Shown here: positions 38,660 through 51,479 of the stretch, one piece after another
Layout of the letters: each line of letters opens with the position of its first letter
Numbering within the stretch: position 1 is the stretch's first letter
Assembly: GCF_030463565.1 (NCBI RefSeq)
Contig: NC_134646.1
Coordinates: 61,645,710 to 61,709,709, forward strand
Source of the DNA: Pelecanus crispus
Lineage: Eukaryota > Chordata > Aves > Pelecaniformes > Pelecanidae
Reading direction: 5' to 3'
Length of the DNA stretch: 64,000 nt
The notes under the pieces: generated by a model
Told to the model about the DNA's origin: nothing
The model's database searches: none
Seen by the model: only the letters and a program-made list of their open reading frames with translations
Made by a program: the position numbers and the translations under genes

Positions 38660-39520
38660 TTATTTTCCCCTGTGACCAGCAAGAACAGGTGGATGAGGCA
38701 CTCTACAGACAGCCAGAAGTAGCCTCACATTCACAGACCCTGGTCCTAATGGGGGACTTCAACCACCCAAGTATCTGCTGGAGGAACAACACAGCAGGGC
38801 ATAATCAATGCAGCAAGTTCCCAGAGAGCATCGATGACAACTTGCTGCCCCAAGTGACAGAGGAGGTGATGAGAAGAGGTGCTCTGCTGGACCTCATACT
38901 TACCAATATGGAAGGCCTTGTTGGGGACATGAAGGTCAAAGGCAGCCTTGGCTGCAGTGATCATGAGATGGTGGAGTTCAGGATCCTGAGAAGCAGGGCA
39001 AAAAGCAAGATCTCAACCCTGGACTTCAGAAGTGCGGACTTTGGCCTCTTCAGGGACCTACTTGAAAAAGTACCATGGAATAAAGGCCCTGGAGGGAAGA
39101 GGGCCCAAGAGGGAAGAGGGCCCAAGAAAGCTGGTTGTTATTCAAAGACCACCTCCTTCAAGCTCAAGGGCAGTCCATCCAAATGACCAAGAAGTCAGGT
39201 GAAAATGCCTGCATGGATGAACAAGGAGCTCCTGGCAAAACTCAAACATGAAACGGGAGAATACACAGTGGAAGCGGGGACAGGTAACCTGAGAGGAATA
39301 TACAGACACCGTCCGAGCACGCAGAGATGTAGTGAGGAAAGCGAAAGCCCACCTGGAGTTGAATCTGGCAAGGGATGTCAAAGTCAACAAGAAGGGCTTC
39401 TACAGCTACACAGGTGACAAAAGGAAGACTAGGGAAAATGTGAGCCTGCTGCTGAATGGCACACAGGACACGGAAAAGGCTGAGGTACTGAATGCCCTCT
39501 TTGACTCAGCCTTCTGTGAA
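38660..39520 (+). mobile_element. CR1 LINE copy 3, internal ORF2 fragment, antisense to TBC1D1
   Basis: Plus-strand fragment of ORF2 beginning in the endonuclease domain (LVLMGDFNHPSICW, GSLGCSDHEMVEFRIL) and reaching the linker before the RT ([26 protein letters not shown]). It lacks the RT, the 3' UTR and the octamer tail, so it is truncated at both ends. A perfect 17-bp tandem duplication (39092-39108 and 39109-39125) shifts the frame; after it the expected frame resumes with SWLLFKDHLLQAQ from 39129. A further shift lies between about 39240 and 39330. Confidence 0.9.
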
Positions 39521-42500
39521 ACCGTTAAGTTTAAAACTGTAATTCTTTATTTACAATAAATATAAAAGTATAATAAAGAACAGTACAACCTTAACTTGCC
39601 TTAAATCTAAACTAGCCCAGGGTGTTATCAGATAAACTAGTGACCAGTATTCCATTTGCCAGCCAAAACATCCATCAAGTAAGATTACACATACCTAAGT
39701 AAAACAAATATTTTGATACGCCAAAGAAAGATCAACATAAGGGCACATGGAATTACTTTTCCAAACTGAAAAAAAGAACAGAAATTACTCTTCCCCTGTA
39801 ATGTTTTGGCCACTTTGTATCTGCTGATGAGGGATATCCTGGGACAGTATGCCAGGATTAGCTTCTCATTATTTCTCTCTTTCATTCCTCAGAGTGAACA
39901 ATGCGCTAAAGCAAGGTGTCCTACAGAAGGAGAGAGGTGCTGTGTTTGTGGCGAGTGAGCTCATGAAGGAAACAGCACACCTCAGCTACAGTTCCAAACA
40001 CTTTCAAACTACTACATCTCAAATGTAGACAAAAATGCCAGTAATTTTTAATGTATATAGTTTTCAACAAGAACAATGATGCCAATAGCATCACATATCT
40101 GTAGAACATAAGCAAATGTCAGATCAGAGGCCGCTGGGAAGATACATAGGCTGGTAGCATGTATATTTTCATTTAAGCAATCACACTCCTGCAGTACCCA
40201 AGCACTCTGGCCAAGCTGTTCAACAAGGCTGCGTTCTTATGATGAAGGTACTATCCTGGAAGCACAGATTTACTGGAGAGTTATTTTTTTCCTCAGCTTC
40301 CACCACTATTACTCAACACAATATGCATAATCCCCATCTATGACCTACCAGGAGTATTCACATGCTCCCTGCAGGCATATAGTTGAATCCAGTTCCATTC
40401 CTGAGCACCTACAAAGAATATGCATTAATGCTTCAGCCCTACCCTCAGGCAGAAATTACTCAATCATGAGGCCACATCAGAACCTCCACAGAATGAGAGT
40501 TAAGGGATAGAAACTCCACTATCTGTAACCAGTGGAAACTTACTGAGGTTATACATGAAGAAGGAAGGAAGGAAGGCTCCAGATCCCATATCCGACAGGC
40601 CTGCTTAGAAAGGGAACTCTAATCCACAAGAGCAGCTCTCCCTAGGCAGTGTAAACCCATCCTTTTAGTACTGAGTAGAACTATCTCTATATGCACATGC
40701 TTGTTTTTAAGTAAAGTGTCAAGGAGCAGTTTGCCAGGAAAGCTTCTCTCATCCTTCCCTACTTACTGCTATACCAGCAGGGAAAGTAAGCCGTATACTG
40801 CCACAATGATGCAATGGAAATAATTGTACAAGATCCTACAGACAGAAGACAAAGACCACAATAGGGCACTGCCTTTTCTTTCACTTCTAAAGAGGAGCAG
40901 AACAAATAATTCTTTGCAAAGAATCCTGACTAATATTTAGACTAATTATTTAGTATTAATTACCTGTCTACTAATTTCTTCTCTAAAGTGGATATGTTGG
41001 CAATGGAGCAACAATGAACCTAATAGCCCTGTATTCATATCCAGGAAAAACACTGCATGTGTTCCCACACTCCCATCAATTCTAGATTTTAGCTAAATAT
41101 TACCCAGCAAAAAATCATCTCTCATTAACAAAATGCTTTTGTATTAAAGAGAAAATAATTCCTCACTAATCAAGTATATGTTCTCACTCTGTATATATAA
41201 AGGAGTACAACTACAGTTAATGGACTGCAGTCTATCTGCAATGCTGATGCTAAAAACCTGACCATTCCTGGTTTTCTGTACTTTCTACCACCTCCAGTGC
41301 TATTTCTCTGTTAGCATGAAGTTCAAGTTTCTTGTCTTCCTGTTCAAAGGCCTTCACATTTAGTCTTCCACTCACCTGCTTTCGTCTTAACATACTAATC
41401 TTCCTGGTCTACTCCTCCCACAGACACCCTTCTGGCCTCTTTTATTCTACTCATCCTAAAGTGGGGATATACTCAGAACTTATTTGCAAAGCCACAAAGT
41501 ACCCTCTACTTCAAATCCTCAGTCAGACCTGACCTAATCTGAGAACTCTCTGTCAAATATAGCCCTACTACAGATTTATCTATGCAGATACAAAGAACTG
41601 TGGCTCTTGCAGTTTACAATATTATAGTAACTAGTAACTGGTTGGTTTTTTCCAAATAAAAATAGATTAAGTGCAATTATCACAAAAGTTTGGATGTCCA
41701 AGATTGCTGGGTAAAGAGTTGTTAGGAACAAGTAAACTCTCTGACTAAACCTATCTGCAGTACTGTGTCTCTTTTACAGAGCTGAAGCAAATAGAAAAAA
41801 AGAGTCCTCAGGAGCAAGCGTGCCAGCACAGGAGTCCGCTGAGTCACACAGGCTGCAAAGGACCAATTTCTAAAATTTGTTTCTTCTGAAGCTGAACGTA
41901 AGCTGCAGCAACATAGCGCTAAATTCTTCATCCCAACTCACTCGCTTTTAACAAACAGCCCCCTCAATTTGTAACAAAGGTATACAATACGCTCCTACAC
42001 TTTCAAGATGGGTATCTGCAGAACAGGTGACATCAGTTCACCCCTCTTGATAAATACACAAACACCAATTAGCTAAAAGGCATTATATGACAATATTCAG
42101 GGCAGAGTAACACCACCCTATAAAGCATAAGGGACTTACTTAAAAGGTAGATTAATCAGAAATTCACTAAATACAAGTAAAACAGGCAGGGCTTCACTTT
42201 AGAAGATAAGAACACTTGACATTTTCATTATCCTTTTGTTAAAACATAGGTCCATAAATGCTGATTAGATGTCTACCTCCTAATTAGGAACCTAGCCTGC
42301 AAAAAAGTCAAGAGAAACAATGCTTGCAACCAAGGCAAGTTAAGAGACCAGGTGGAGGGTAGTTTTTGAAAGGACAGATAGCTGTATGAATCTGGGGCTA
42401 AGTAGTTAAAATAGGCATCCAAAAATTCTGGGTGTTGTCTCCAAGATCACCTAGACACACCTGCAAACTTAACTAGAGACTTATTTTGTTCCCTTTCATT

Positions 42501-43916
42501 TCAACCGTGTCTAGGAATTTGATTAAACATGAGGAAGAAGTACTTCAGTCTTTTGTTGCAAAAGAAAACGCAAAAGAAAACGTACTGGAGGTGATCACTG
42601 CTGTGTACTCACCATAATCTTGTAAAATCACAAGCAAAGATAAGTGCATAAGGAAACTGCAAAATGCATTTACCAACTTCTATTCAATGCCAAGTTCTGA
42701 AACATCTATTCCTTGTTTCTGCTCCCTTACATACATAAATTTTGTATTCTACATTTTAACTTGACAGGATTTCTCACTTGAATGCTCATGATTTACAACA
42801 TATTTGCCTTCTAATTTACCAGAACTGCCTTTTTATCTGGGGGGGATTTAACTAAAGCTGTTTCCATATGTTTTGAGCTCTAAGCTTGAGACCATGGATT
42901 TGGAACTGTACAATGTTTTGCTGTTGGGCCGGTTGGCATAAATCCCACATGCAGTGTATAGTCACATAATACCTCCAAGGTGCTTCAGCAGGACATCTCC
43001 TATGAGTCAAGCAAACAGCATGCAGCAAGGTGCTGTTTTCCAAGATTATAAGTAGAGTTTACACTCGAGAGGCGAAGGATATGTCACTGTTTTGTCCCCA
43101 GTAGATCACACCAGTTTTGTGCCAAATCCTACTAGCCCCACTCATTCACAAGAGTTGTCTCACATTACTCTCAAACAAAAGAAGAGATCAACTATTTCTA
43201 GTGCTTCCACCTTTTCAGCAAGGACGCAACTTGCTCCTAGGAAATGAGCCAAATCTCACCCACAGTGAGAGACACGCATACCCAACTCCTGCCTCACGCC
43301 ATGCAGCATCAATCCTGCACGTCACAGAGTCGCAGCACTGCTGTGTGGCCTCTTCCCCATTCTCCGACACCACCTGCCAGGCTCTGTGGACTACAGAGCT
43401 AGGAAGAGGTTTCCAGTGTCCTGTGGTTGGAGGTATGCTACATATGGAGGCTCTGCCCTACCCCCTCCTCCTCCCGAGAAGGAGGTATCTCTATTTCACA
43501 GTCACATAGGTCTCAACCCGGCAAAACAGAAATTTGAGCAGTCTGACCATAGGATTAGGTAAAGTTCACAGTGACTCAAGGGTGAAATCCTAGCCCTTGG
43601 TGACATCAACAGAAAAACTCTCACTGACTTGAGGGCCAAGATCTCAGCCCATATCCCAAACTAAAGTGTTTTTTAAGCCAATGAAATTCAGGCTCTGATC
43701 CTGTAGGAGATTTACACACCTTTCACTTCACATACTGAGCAGTTCAAATTCAACTGAACCATTAACATCAAGTGACGCTTCTTGATAAGTTTTAGTGAGA
43801 TTCAGTCTCTAATTGTAAATACAACCTTAAGACCTTGCACTGTAGTGAAAGGTTTCAAACAGCACAAAAGCAACTCCAGGGTTGCTTGCTTTGTTTTTTT
43901 TTTTCTTTTTACTTAC
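39521..43916 (-). other. TBC1D1: TBC1D1 intron 2, part next to the coding exon
   Basis: Starts at the GTAAGT donor (43911-43916), followed by an A-rich stretch on the minus strand. Contains an AAGG microsatellite (40561-40576) and, at about 43560-43740, words such as CTGATCCTGTAGGAG that resemble an old amniote interspersed repeat. The 130-codon plus-strand frame at 43117-43509 matches no family and is probably chance. Confidence 0.5.
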
Positions 43917-44333
43917 TTTTGTCTGATCATCAGCTTTAAATACATAGCAGATACTTCGCTGACTTGTGGCTCCATCCTTTATCAGACAAGCAAAGTAGCT
44001 TGGATCGTGGCTGTTGTGAATCAGTTTGTGGACGTGCTGTGGCTTGTATTCAAACAAACTCGAATAAATCAAAGGATCCCACTGCTGGGTTTTCCCTGTG
44101 TCTGGTTCACATCGCAAACTCGCTGGTGAAACATAAAGTCGGATTTGGCTGACGCTAGGTTCTTCTTTGGAAGACTTTGTACTGAGCATCCGGATCTCTG
44201 CCACAATCCAAGGCAGCATTGACATGGTGGTTAGGGAATGCACTGGCAGCGAACCAATGAGCTGGAGACTGAAACTTGCTGAGAAATCACTAGGTGTTTG
44301 ATACTTTTTAACTTTGAATGTTATTGCCTCCAT
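43917..44333 (-). CDS. TBC1D1: TBC1D1 first coding exon (start codon and N-terminal part of the first PTB domain)
   Basis: The exon encodes 139 residues from ATG (44333-44331) to the donor AAA|GTAAGT (exon ends 43917), in phase 0. The start has an excellent Kozak context (A at -3, G at +4). Diagnostic stretches are GSLPVHSLTTMSMLPW (residues 27-42), QQWDPLIYSS (83-92) and HNSHDPSYFACLIK (106-119). They match vertebrate TBC1D1 from memory, and the bird and human exons have equal length. TBC1D1 is a Rab GTPase-activating protein paralogous to TBC1D4/AS160. It controls GLUT4 vesicle traffic in muscle downstream of AMPK and Akt, and its two N-terminal PTB domains precede a C-terminal TBC domain. 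This exon covers the start of PTB1; the remaining exons lie beyond the left edge. TBC1D4 is the main alternative, but the PVHSLTTM stretch fits TBC1D1 better. Confidence 0.95.
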
Positions 44334-44432
44334 TTTACAGTCCTTTAGGGAACCTGGACTAATTCACCAATATTTCAGTTCCATGGAATGATGATATCTG
44401 GACGGTTCCTTTGATTAAGGAACATCAGAGTT
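44334..44432 (-). other. TBC1D1: 5' UTR part of TBC1D1 coding exon, with splice acceptor
   Basis: Upstream of the ATG the minus strand has a strong acceptor, a tract reading ATTCCTTTTCCTTTCAG with AG at 44433-44434, so the exon starts at 44432 and carries 99 nt of leader. This shows that the transcript has at least one upstream non-coding exon, consistent with a first exon in the CpG island about 7.6 kb upstream. Confidence 0.8.
44364..44425 (-). promoter_or_regulatory. TBC1D1: Two overlapping upstream ORFs in the TBC1D1 leader
   Basis: The leader holds two short reading frames before the main start. uORF1 runs from ATG at 44425 to TGA at 44377-44375 (16 codons plus stop). uORF2 runs from ATG at 44384 to TGA at 44366-44364 (6 codons plus stop). 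Both end before the main ATG at 44333, so reinitiation or leaky scanning would be needed. That they act on translation is inferred. Confidence 0.5.
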
Positions 44433-44989
44433 CTGAAAGGAAAAGGAATAGTTATGTAGGTGCTGGAACCCTATTAAAAACAAACTGTCAGTAAGACAAA
44501 TATTTAATAGCTTAACATCCGAAGAGACATACTGATCATCTACCATGACCTATCTAGCACATTTCCCCTACACGGGACCTTACTATTTCAGGTCCAACAA
44601 ACATAACAGTACTGAATACATTGCTTGGAAAAAATGTCAGACCTGATTTAAAAGTTGCTTTATGACCCCTGCTATACCATCTAATGAGTAACTAAGCTTT
44701 AGCCTGTGTCTGTTGCATGGGCAGGCACATGTGGATCACACTGGCATATTTCAATCCTATTATCACAGAAAGAACTCAGTTGAGCTATTCTGACCTTCAT
44801 GACAGTTGAAGTCAGTGCTTGTTGAGACACCTTCACATTTGAAAAAAAAAGCAAAAAAAGGAAAAAAAGGGTCATCTTTCTTGTTCATAGGTGTATGATT
44901 TTGAATCTGGCTACTAACATGGAGTTGTTTCCTTGGGTATAGTTTGCCAAGTGATCATGGGCTGTTACCAACCAGACTCTTTCATCACA

Positions 44990-45600
44990 TAACACCCCAG
45001 AAATCATTGTCATCTGAAAAAGCTAGCAGCAGTCAACTGACTGATCACTGATAAACCCGTCAGATAGCAGAGATGAGCAATGATCCTTACAGCAACCCAC
45101 TAAAAAACAGATGATGATTTACAATTCATGATTGCATTTTAAGGTCTGCCAGCCAGCCAGGGAACACTTAATGTTTGCCACATTGATATTGTATCATTTT
45201 CATTTCTTAAAATATCAAATGGAACCAAGTTACATAAAACCCTGTCATAACCCTGTTATACCCAGCTCTACTACCACTACTGTTATTACGTATTAGTAGT
45301 TTCAGTAACAAAATCCAATAATTGCATTTATCTATCAATTTCATTTTGCAAAATAGAATCTATGAAAACACACAGATTGGTATTTGTTATACTACCATGT
45401 TTTAACTCATCACTAATTGAACCTGGTTTCAGCTGTTACATTATTTTGTGTGAGACTGATGAGAAGCTGACAGGCCTATAATTGCTTATGTTTAAATACC
45501 ATGACACTAGTTTACCCTCAGCCTTCTGAGAGTTTCCCATTAAAAGACCTATTAAAAACAACATGAGCAATCCCAAGAACTCCTCACAAAACATTTTTAA
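44990..45600 (-). mobile_element. Degenerate ancient CR1/L3-like LINE fragment
   Basis: The plus-strand segment near 45458-45475 reads GCTGACAGGCCTATAATT, almost identical to the reverse-transcriptase stretch of the intact CR1 copies at about 20.65 and 23.83 kb in this window. Flanking parts follow the same order as CR1 read from its 3' side: a GTCATCTG block near 45009, then a block resembling the ACCCCACT region, then the GACAGGCCT block. All frames are broken, so this is a long-dead insertion, possibly of the L3/old CR1 class. The borders are approximate. Confidence 0.5.
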
Positions 45601-46162
45601 TTATATTTGAACAAGTATTTAATAAATGGTATCTGTTTACTGTGGCAACAGTATTTCTTGTCTTTGTTCATCCACAAACATGATCAAAAATAGCAGTATT
45701 TTTCTCATGAGTTTTCATTAAACTTTGTCCTTTATTTGCCCTTGTAAAAATATTTTCAAACTGAGCTTCTAACAGTGCTTCACCTTGTTGAAAATGACAG
45801 GAAATTTTAGGATAAAAAAAAATTTAAAAAAAATTCAAGATGGAAATTCATTTTGAACTAAACCAATGTTTAAAATGCAACCAATTTGCAAATGTCCAAG
45901 TGGGGAAAAGTGTTTCTGCAGTAACTAGCAAACTGTAAAAACAAGAGAACTGCAGAAACCATGTGTTTGGGTACATTTACTTTTTTGGAACTTTTGCATC
46001 TTTTGACAAATGAACCCTGTAGCAACATTACCAGTTCCAAGGATGCCAAATTTAGCAAGAGAATCCAACAGTACTACAGGTTTTAAAGACACTATTTGAA
46101 GAAATCATCATAAGTAGCATTCTAGATGTGTAGAACAATTTTTTAAAAAGACTTTTTATAAA

Positions 46163-46176
46163 TGTGTGTGTGTGTG
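46163..46176 (+). repeat. (TG)7 microsatellite
   Basis: Seven TG units followed by TCTGTGC. Simple repeat in intron 1. Confidence 0.85.
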
Positions 46177-49100
46177 TCTGTGCATGGGAGGTGTGGGGAA
46201 GAAGGGCCATGAAAATCCAGAATTTGTATGCCTCATTTCAATTATACTACAACTCTTTTCCAATTTTTTTTCTTTTGTTTCACAAACAAGCAAGAAAACA
46301 ACCATCTTTCAGATGAATATAAATGCATTGCATATTATGGGATAGCAGCTTCAGGAAGCATTTTTACACCTTATCAACACAGACTGCTAAACACAATTAT
46401 CATTATAGTTCTGCATCTGTCAAGAATCAAAATGGTCTCCTCTTCTTTGACAAACTCTTACAAATTTTTTCTCCTTAACCGTAACAATGAAAAATAGTTC
46501 AGCAGCTGCAGGGAAGATTGGATTCATTCATAAGTACCATAGTATGTAGTCCAAAACACATAAAAATTGAGGTTTTAGCTTTTAGTGTTCTCATCATTTA
46601 GTGGCACACATAATAATCGCAGGATAACAAAGCCTAAGAAAACTTCATTCTTAGTTGAAAACAGAAGAACTGAGCTACCACACGGATGATGACCTATTAG
46701 CCACATACTTTTTGTAACCATATTTCTCAATTGTGTTTTTCCAGAACTCTTTTAAAAAAAATGTAATTAAATAAAGTGCATGTAAAAATAAAACAAAGTC
46801 AGCCTCATTTAAATCAACTTTTCAAGGAAGAGAAGTTTCGTTTGGATTACTGCCATCTAACATGCTCTTTTACCCCAGACCTTCAAGGCACTGCAGCCTC
46901 AAATAGGAATAAATATCACAATATAAAACATTATTTTGCACGCTAACTCTAAAGACCGAACAGTATTTAAAAAAAAAAAAACAGGTGGGTACTCTGTCAT
47001 ACTTCAGCAAGCACTGTAGTGCTGGAATGTATTTAATACAAATGCAAAGCGTCTTGGCATTCATCTCTTTTTAACAAAATAAACACCTTGCAAAGTCAAC
47101 AGCATAAATACTCCAATGTCTGCATTTGTTATTTCTAAAGAGAAACAGTTAATACTAAATCAAAACAGTTAGCCAGAAGTCAGAATGCTAGTTTTTTTCC
47201 TAACATTAACAGGGTCTAAAAGTGCAGTTTCTCAGAGCACAAATTTAGCAGCATCAGAAGGTCCTTATCTAACGCGTATCGTTCTGTATTTTACCGTTCT
47301 GCATGTTTCATCTCCCTTTTCCAGACATTCTTTCTATGTTTCCTCTTCCTGTCATCCTTATCTTAATTTACATGCAAATCCCATCAGAAATTATACTAAT
47401 TTCATGCTGCTGGCATTAATGTCCTTTAAGTTTACACCAAGAACTAGGTTTTACTTCAAGACCATGAAGTATTTATGTACTTGCTTAATTTAGACCTAAA
47501 AATAGTTCTGTTCATCTCAACATGCCTATTCCCAGCCATAAAATCAAGCACACATTACGGCCAAAGAGTGTCTGTGCTCTGAGCCCATCCCTGTCTGCCC
47601 TGACTCCACCACTCAGAATTTTGGCACCTTCACGCATCTCTGGTTGCCACCACCCAGGCCATCCCCTCTAAAACTTGGCTCTGCAGGCACCATACCTGTT
47701 TACCATCCATATTAGTACAGTAGGCTCGAACAAGCTTCCTCTTCCTCCCAAGTGTCTCATTAACTCACAAACAGCTTCTTCAAAGCAAATGCTTATTTCA
47801 CCTTTAAGCCAAGAGAGAACAGAAAAGGTATAAAAATAAAGCCGCCCACTTGTTTCCTTCTACCTAAACTTTGATCTTCCCTTGACAGCTCTAAGTGCCA
47901 TTCGGCTCTGTTACTCTGGGCTGGGAGAAGACTGCCAGGCTTTGCTTCGCTCGCAGGCTGAATGTCGCTGGTTGTTCTCCAAGTGCTCACGGACATAACT
48001 GGGACAGCTCCTCTTTCTCCCCTCCATCGGCACCTTCTGAAGGATCTCCGTTGTCCTTGCACTCAGAGCTGAGAGGAGCTTGAGTGGCACTCCTCAGCTA
48101 ACAGCTTTGCTGCTGCCTGAGAAATGCGAATATTCTCCAAACCATATCTTAATGTTGCCAGTGTTTAACCTGCTTTGATTTAGCTGTATTTTCTCCATCA
48201 GCATAAAAACAGCCAGGCAAACTGTAGCACATATGATATTTACACAAACCACGCTAATAAATCTAACCCCGCCTTCTATACTAGGAGACACCAGACTCAC
48301 TAATGTGAAAGATACACATGGGAACATATGTGTGCTCTTTGTCCTCAACTTCTCTTTCGCTGTGATCAACCCAGCCACTTCTCACAAGCGGGGAGCCGAC
48401 TTAGAAAGCATGCAACACTACGCTGATAGTTCTGTTCTACCAAAATCTGATACTGTGTTTTAAAATATATATCAGGCTCTTCTTCTCCCAAATTAAGTTG
48501 TATTCTCATCTTTTTATGTCACCAGAAACTAAAAGGGATGCCTTCAGAGAGAAGTCAGGGTGATGGCAGGACAGCATGAAGGGGACAGCTACAAAATTAG
48601 TACTCCTGCCATTCTGGACCTCAGGCTCTCCCTGCACGAAGGTACAGCATTCCTCAAAACTCACCTTCTCTCAAGGGAGCAAAGACTTTATCATGAGGAC
48701 AAGGTACAGGCTCTGGGTGCCATTTGGTTACATAGGGCCAGGTCAGCTTTGAGGTTATGCATGAGAATCTTGTGGGGTACAGAGAACAGCCTGTGTTATT
48801 AACTTGAGAGTGTGGGGCACTGGAAATCAGGTTTTGGCAGCTGGGGGAAAACCAGGCAGATTTGGGATGGACTCAAACTAATACAGAAAAAAAGGCAAAG
48901 AAGGGAGAGAGATTGTTCTAAACCAAAAGAACACACACAAATAAAAAAAAAAAAAGCAGAAACTACAACAGTGGTAAAGAGTTATCTTCCTGTTGTTTCT
49001 TCTGGACTGGACTAAATTCAATACAGACATGCAGCCAAAAGTTTCAGACTCTTGTTCAGAACATATGTAACTATTAACCTAAGCAATCCTTCACCCTCCT

Positions 49101-49293
49101 CAAGCTCTTCCCCTGGTTTGGTAGCAGTTGGAATGCTGGGACCCACAGCAGAACTGGCAAGTTTAGAAAATGCATCAATCAAGGAAGCAGTCAGAGCTTC
49201 CACACATCCACGATTAAATGAGGAGTTTGATCTGTGAGTCGTTGAACAGAAAGACCCCAGCTTCCTCAACCCTTGCAGTTCACCTGAGAGACA

Positions 49294-49315
49294 ACTACGC
49301 AGTTACTACGCAGTT
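49294..49315. repeat. 11-bp tandem duplication (ACTACGCAGTT)
   Basis: Two perfect adjacent copies of ACTACGCAGTT followed by a partial third (ACTCCGCA). Local slippage repeat in intron 1. Confidence 0.8.
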
Positions 49316-51479
49316 ACTCCGCATCAGACTGCTGACATGACAGCAGTTTTTTTCTGTAAGTCGTTTTTCTTTCTCCCCTCCAAGCTAAGCAAAACTTCCA
49401 ATGATATAGCAAGATCTTGTGAAAAACAGCTGGTCCTGAAGAGCACAAATTTGTTCAGCTCTTCTCTGCATGACATTAGTGCTGAGCCTGCTGACAAATG
49501 GAACCAGAGGCACTGGTACTGACTGCACTTCACCACTGATTATTTTAGCAGAAATATCATACTACTTAAGGATTATGAGGAGCCCTGGCCTGCAGCCAGA
49601 GCTCCGGAACACAAGCCAGAACTAAATACCGCTCCTCTCCCTCTCTGTCTGATCCCTGACTGAGATATACATTGTCTTCACTCATGCTGACAGATTTCTC
49701 TATTCACCTAGCAGGATATATAGAAAAACACAAATGCGAATATGTATTAGGTATGTCATGAAATGGTCACTGCCGAGAAGAGGTCCTTTTATGTTTCCAT
49801 CAATATGCATGAAATGACTCTCTTCTCTGGTACCACAACACAGCATCCATTAGGTCATTCTACGGGGCAGCCAGTTGCAAGCTTTATCCTTCTTCTTGAG
49901 GCTTTAAACAACATTTTTGGCCTGTTTTCTATAGTTAAATAAGATTGTTTAGATATCATGCCACAGGTTGTTCTCAGTTTTCAAATAGTTCTAATTTAAC
50001 TCAAACTGGCACTTGGAATCATGATGTGCCCTTCTGTTGCAAGGATGTTCTTTTTATCTCATAACAACTTACTATCTGCTGTTTCCTTCCGGAGCTAAGG
50101 CTTGCTGTGGGCAACAGCATGTGCAAGTCCAGAAGTCAATTCACCTCAGAAATTATTTTTAATTTCCATTCTTTTTTCATATACATGCATTAAGTGCTGG
50201 CTTTTAAAAGATTATTTTCAATACCATCAGTAGCTTCAGACAGGGCCCTGAATAATGTTCCACCAAGTACTCTGAGCAAATCATTTGATTTTGTGGTAAT
50301 AAACACACCTAAAATATTTACCAATACAGCCAGCATTTATACCACTCCTTAAATAGGTTAAAAAAATTGAAGAGTATTAATAAAAAAAATTCCAGCACAA
50401 GGGTAATATGTTCCTGATTATAAACATAGAAGTTTATAATCAGCTATCAAATGAAGAAAATAGCTCACTGTTCCTGCCCTTGACACCTGTTGCTATTTCC
50501 TTAATAGAGTCCACAGAAATTAATATGCTGATGATTGAGGTGGTCCGAGTCGGACCTGAACAAAATATTGGGCTGTTCTACTACCCCAATGCACTAAAAA
50601 AAAAATCTTTCTAAAAGAAAGCTTGCTAGGTGAATTACGTTCTGAATGCCATTCCCTTTTATTCAATTGCATATCCACAGGCAAAATACTTGCATCCAAC
50701 TTTTCAGTCAGCCAAATTATAAAGCGAAAAAAGTGTCAAGTCATCCACGTATCATTGAACGTGTTTCACATTCCTTCCAGCCTGTCATTCTTCTCACCTG
50801 CAAGCATTTCTACATTTGCATATTACCTATGACTTTCAGCATTTCTATAAAACAAGCTGTGACAAATTTCTATTTCGTCACTTACAAGTGTTAAAAAGTA
50901 TAATCATATTCATCAGCTCAGAGGTATTTGCTATTCAGGAGATGTATACGTTTATTAATTTTGACCCGTGATGTTCCATTCAATCTCTGGGCTTAACGGC
51001 AGGCACAAATCCCACCATCTGCACTCTTAAAGGTTCCTACAGCAGACCTGCCACATCAGCCTCCCTCCCAAACACAACAGAGCATATAAAGGTCTCAATC
51101 TTTTCAACCTGCACTGTAAATAACTTCATTTGTTTCATACCTCTCATGAACGCGGTTTCAAGAGATCATTCCCTTGTTAAAAGTATGCGAATCTAAAGGG
51201 CCATAAAAATGCTGGGCCAGTGCGTGGGGATTTTAACCCTAAACTCCAAGCGTGCTGCTGTAGGAAAGGTTAGTTTTGCCCCCATGGGAAGAGTCGCTGT
51301 GTTGCTCCAAGAAGGAGCAGGTCCTGGGAAGAGTTACACCGAGCGGCCGTGCACGGATGGGTGAGGAAGGTGCAGGGAAGAGTGAGAAAAAGAACTAAAA
51401 GCAGACCGTAGCTCATCAGGTCAATCTGAGATTCAATTCAAGCAGGTCTTTCGGTTATTCCCACGAGAAGCCAGCTCTC

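Larger units (their letters stand above)
44433..51479 (-). other. TBC1D1: TBC1D1 intron 1, no exon seen
   Basis: This is AT-rich sequence between the probable first exon and the first coding exon. It holds an old CR1-like remnant (about 44.99-45.60 kb), a (TG)7 microsatellite near 46163, an A-rich tract near 46970 and an 11-bp duplication at 49294-49315. Short open frames here have no recognisable family. The true upstream end depends on which donor is used. Confidence 0.6.

Noticed and set aside
43117-43509. 130-codon plus-strand open frame
   Set aside because: Antisense in the TBC1D1 intron, no recognisable domain and no splice or promoter context.
48538-49260. Plus-strand segments with moderately coding-like composition and an A-rich tract near 48938, suggestive of a processed pseudogene
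   Set aside because: No protein family recognised, frames are short and in different phases, and no target-site duplication was visible.
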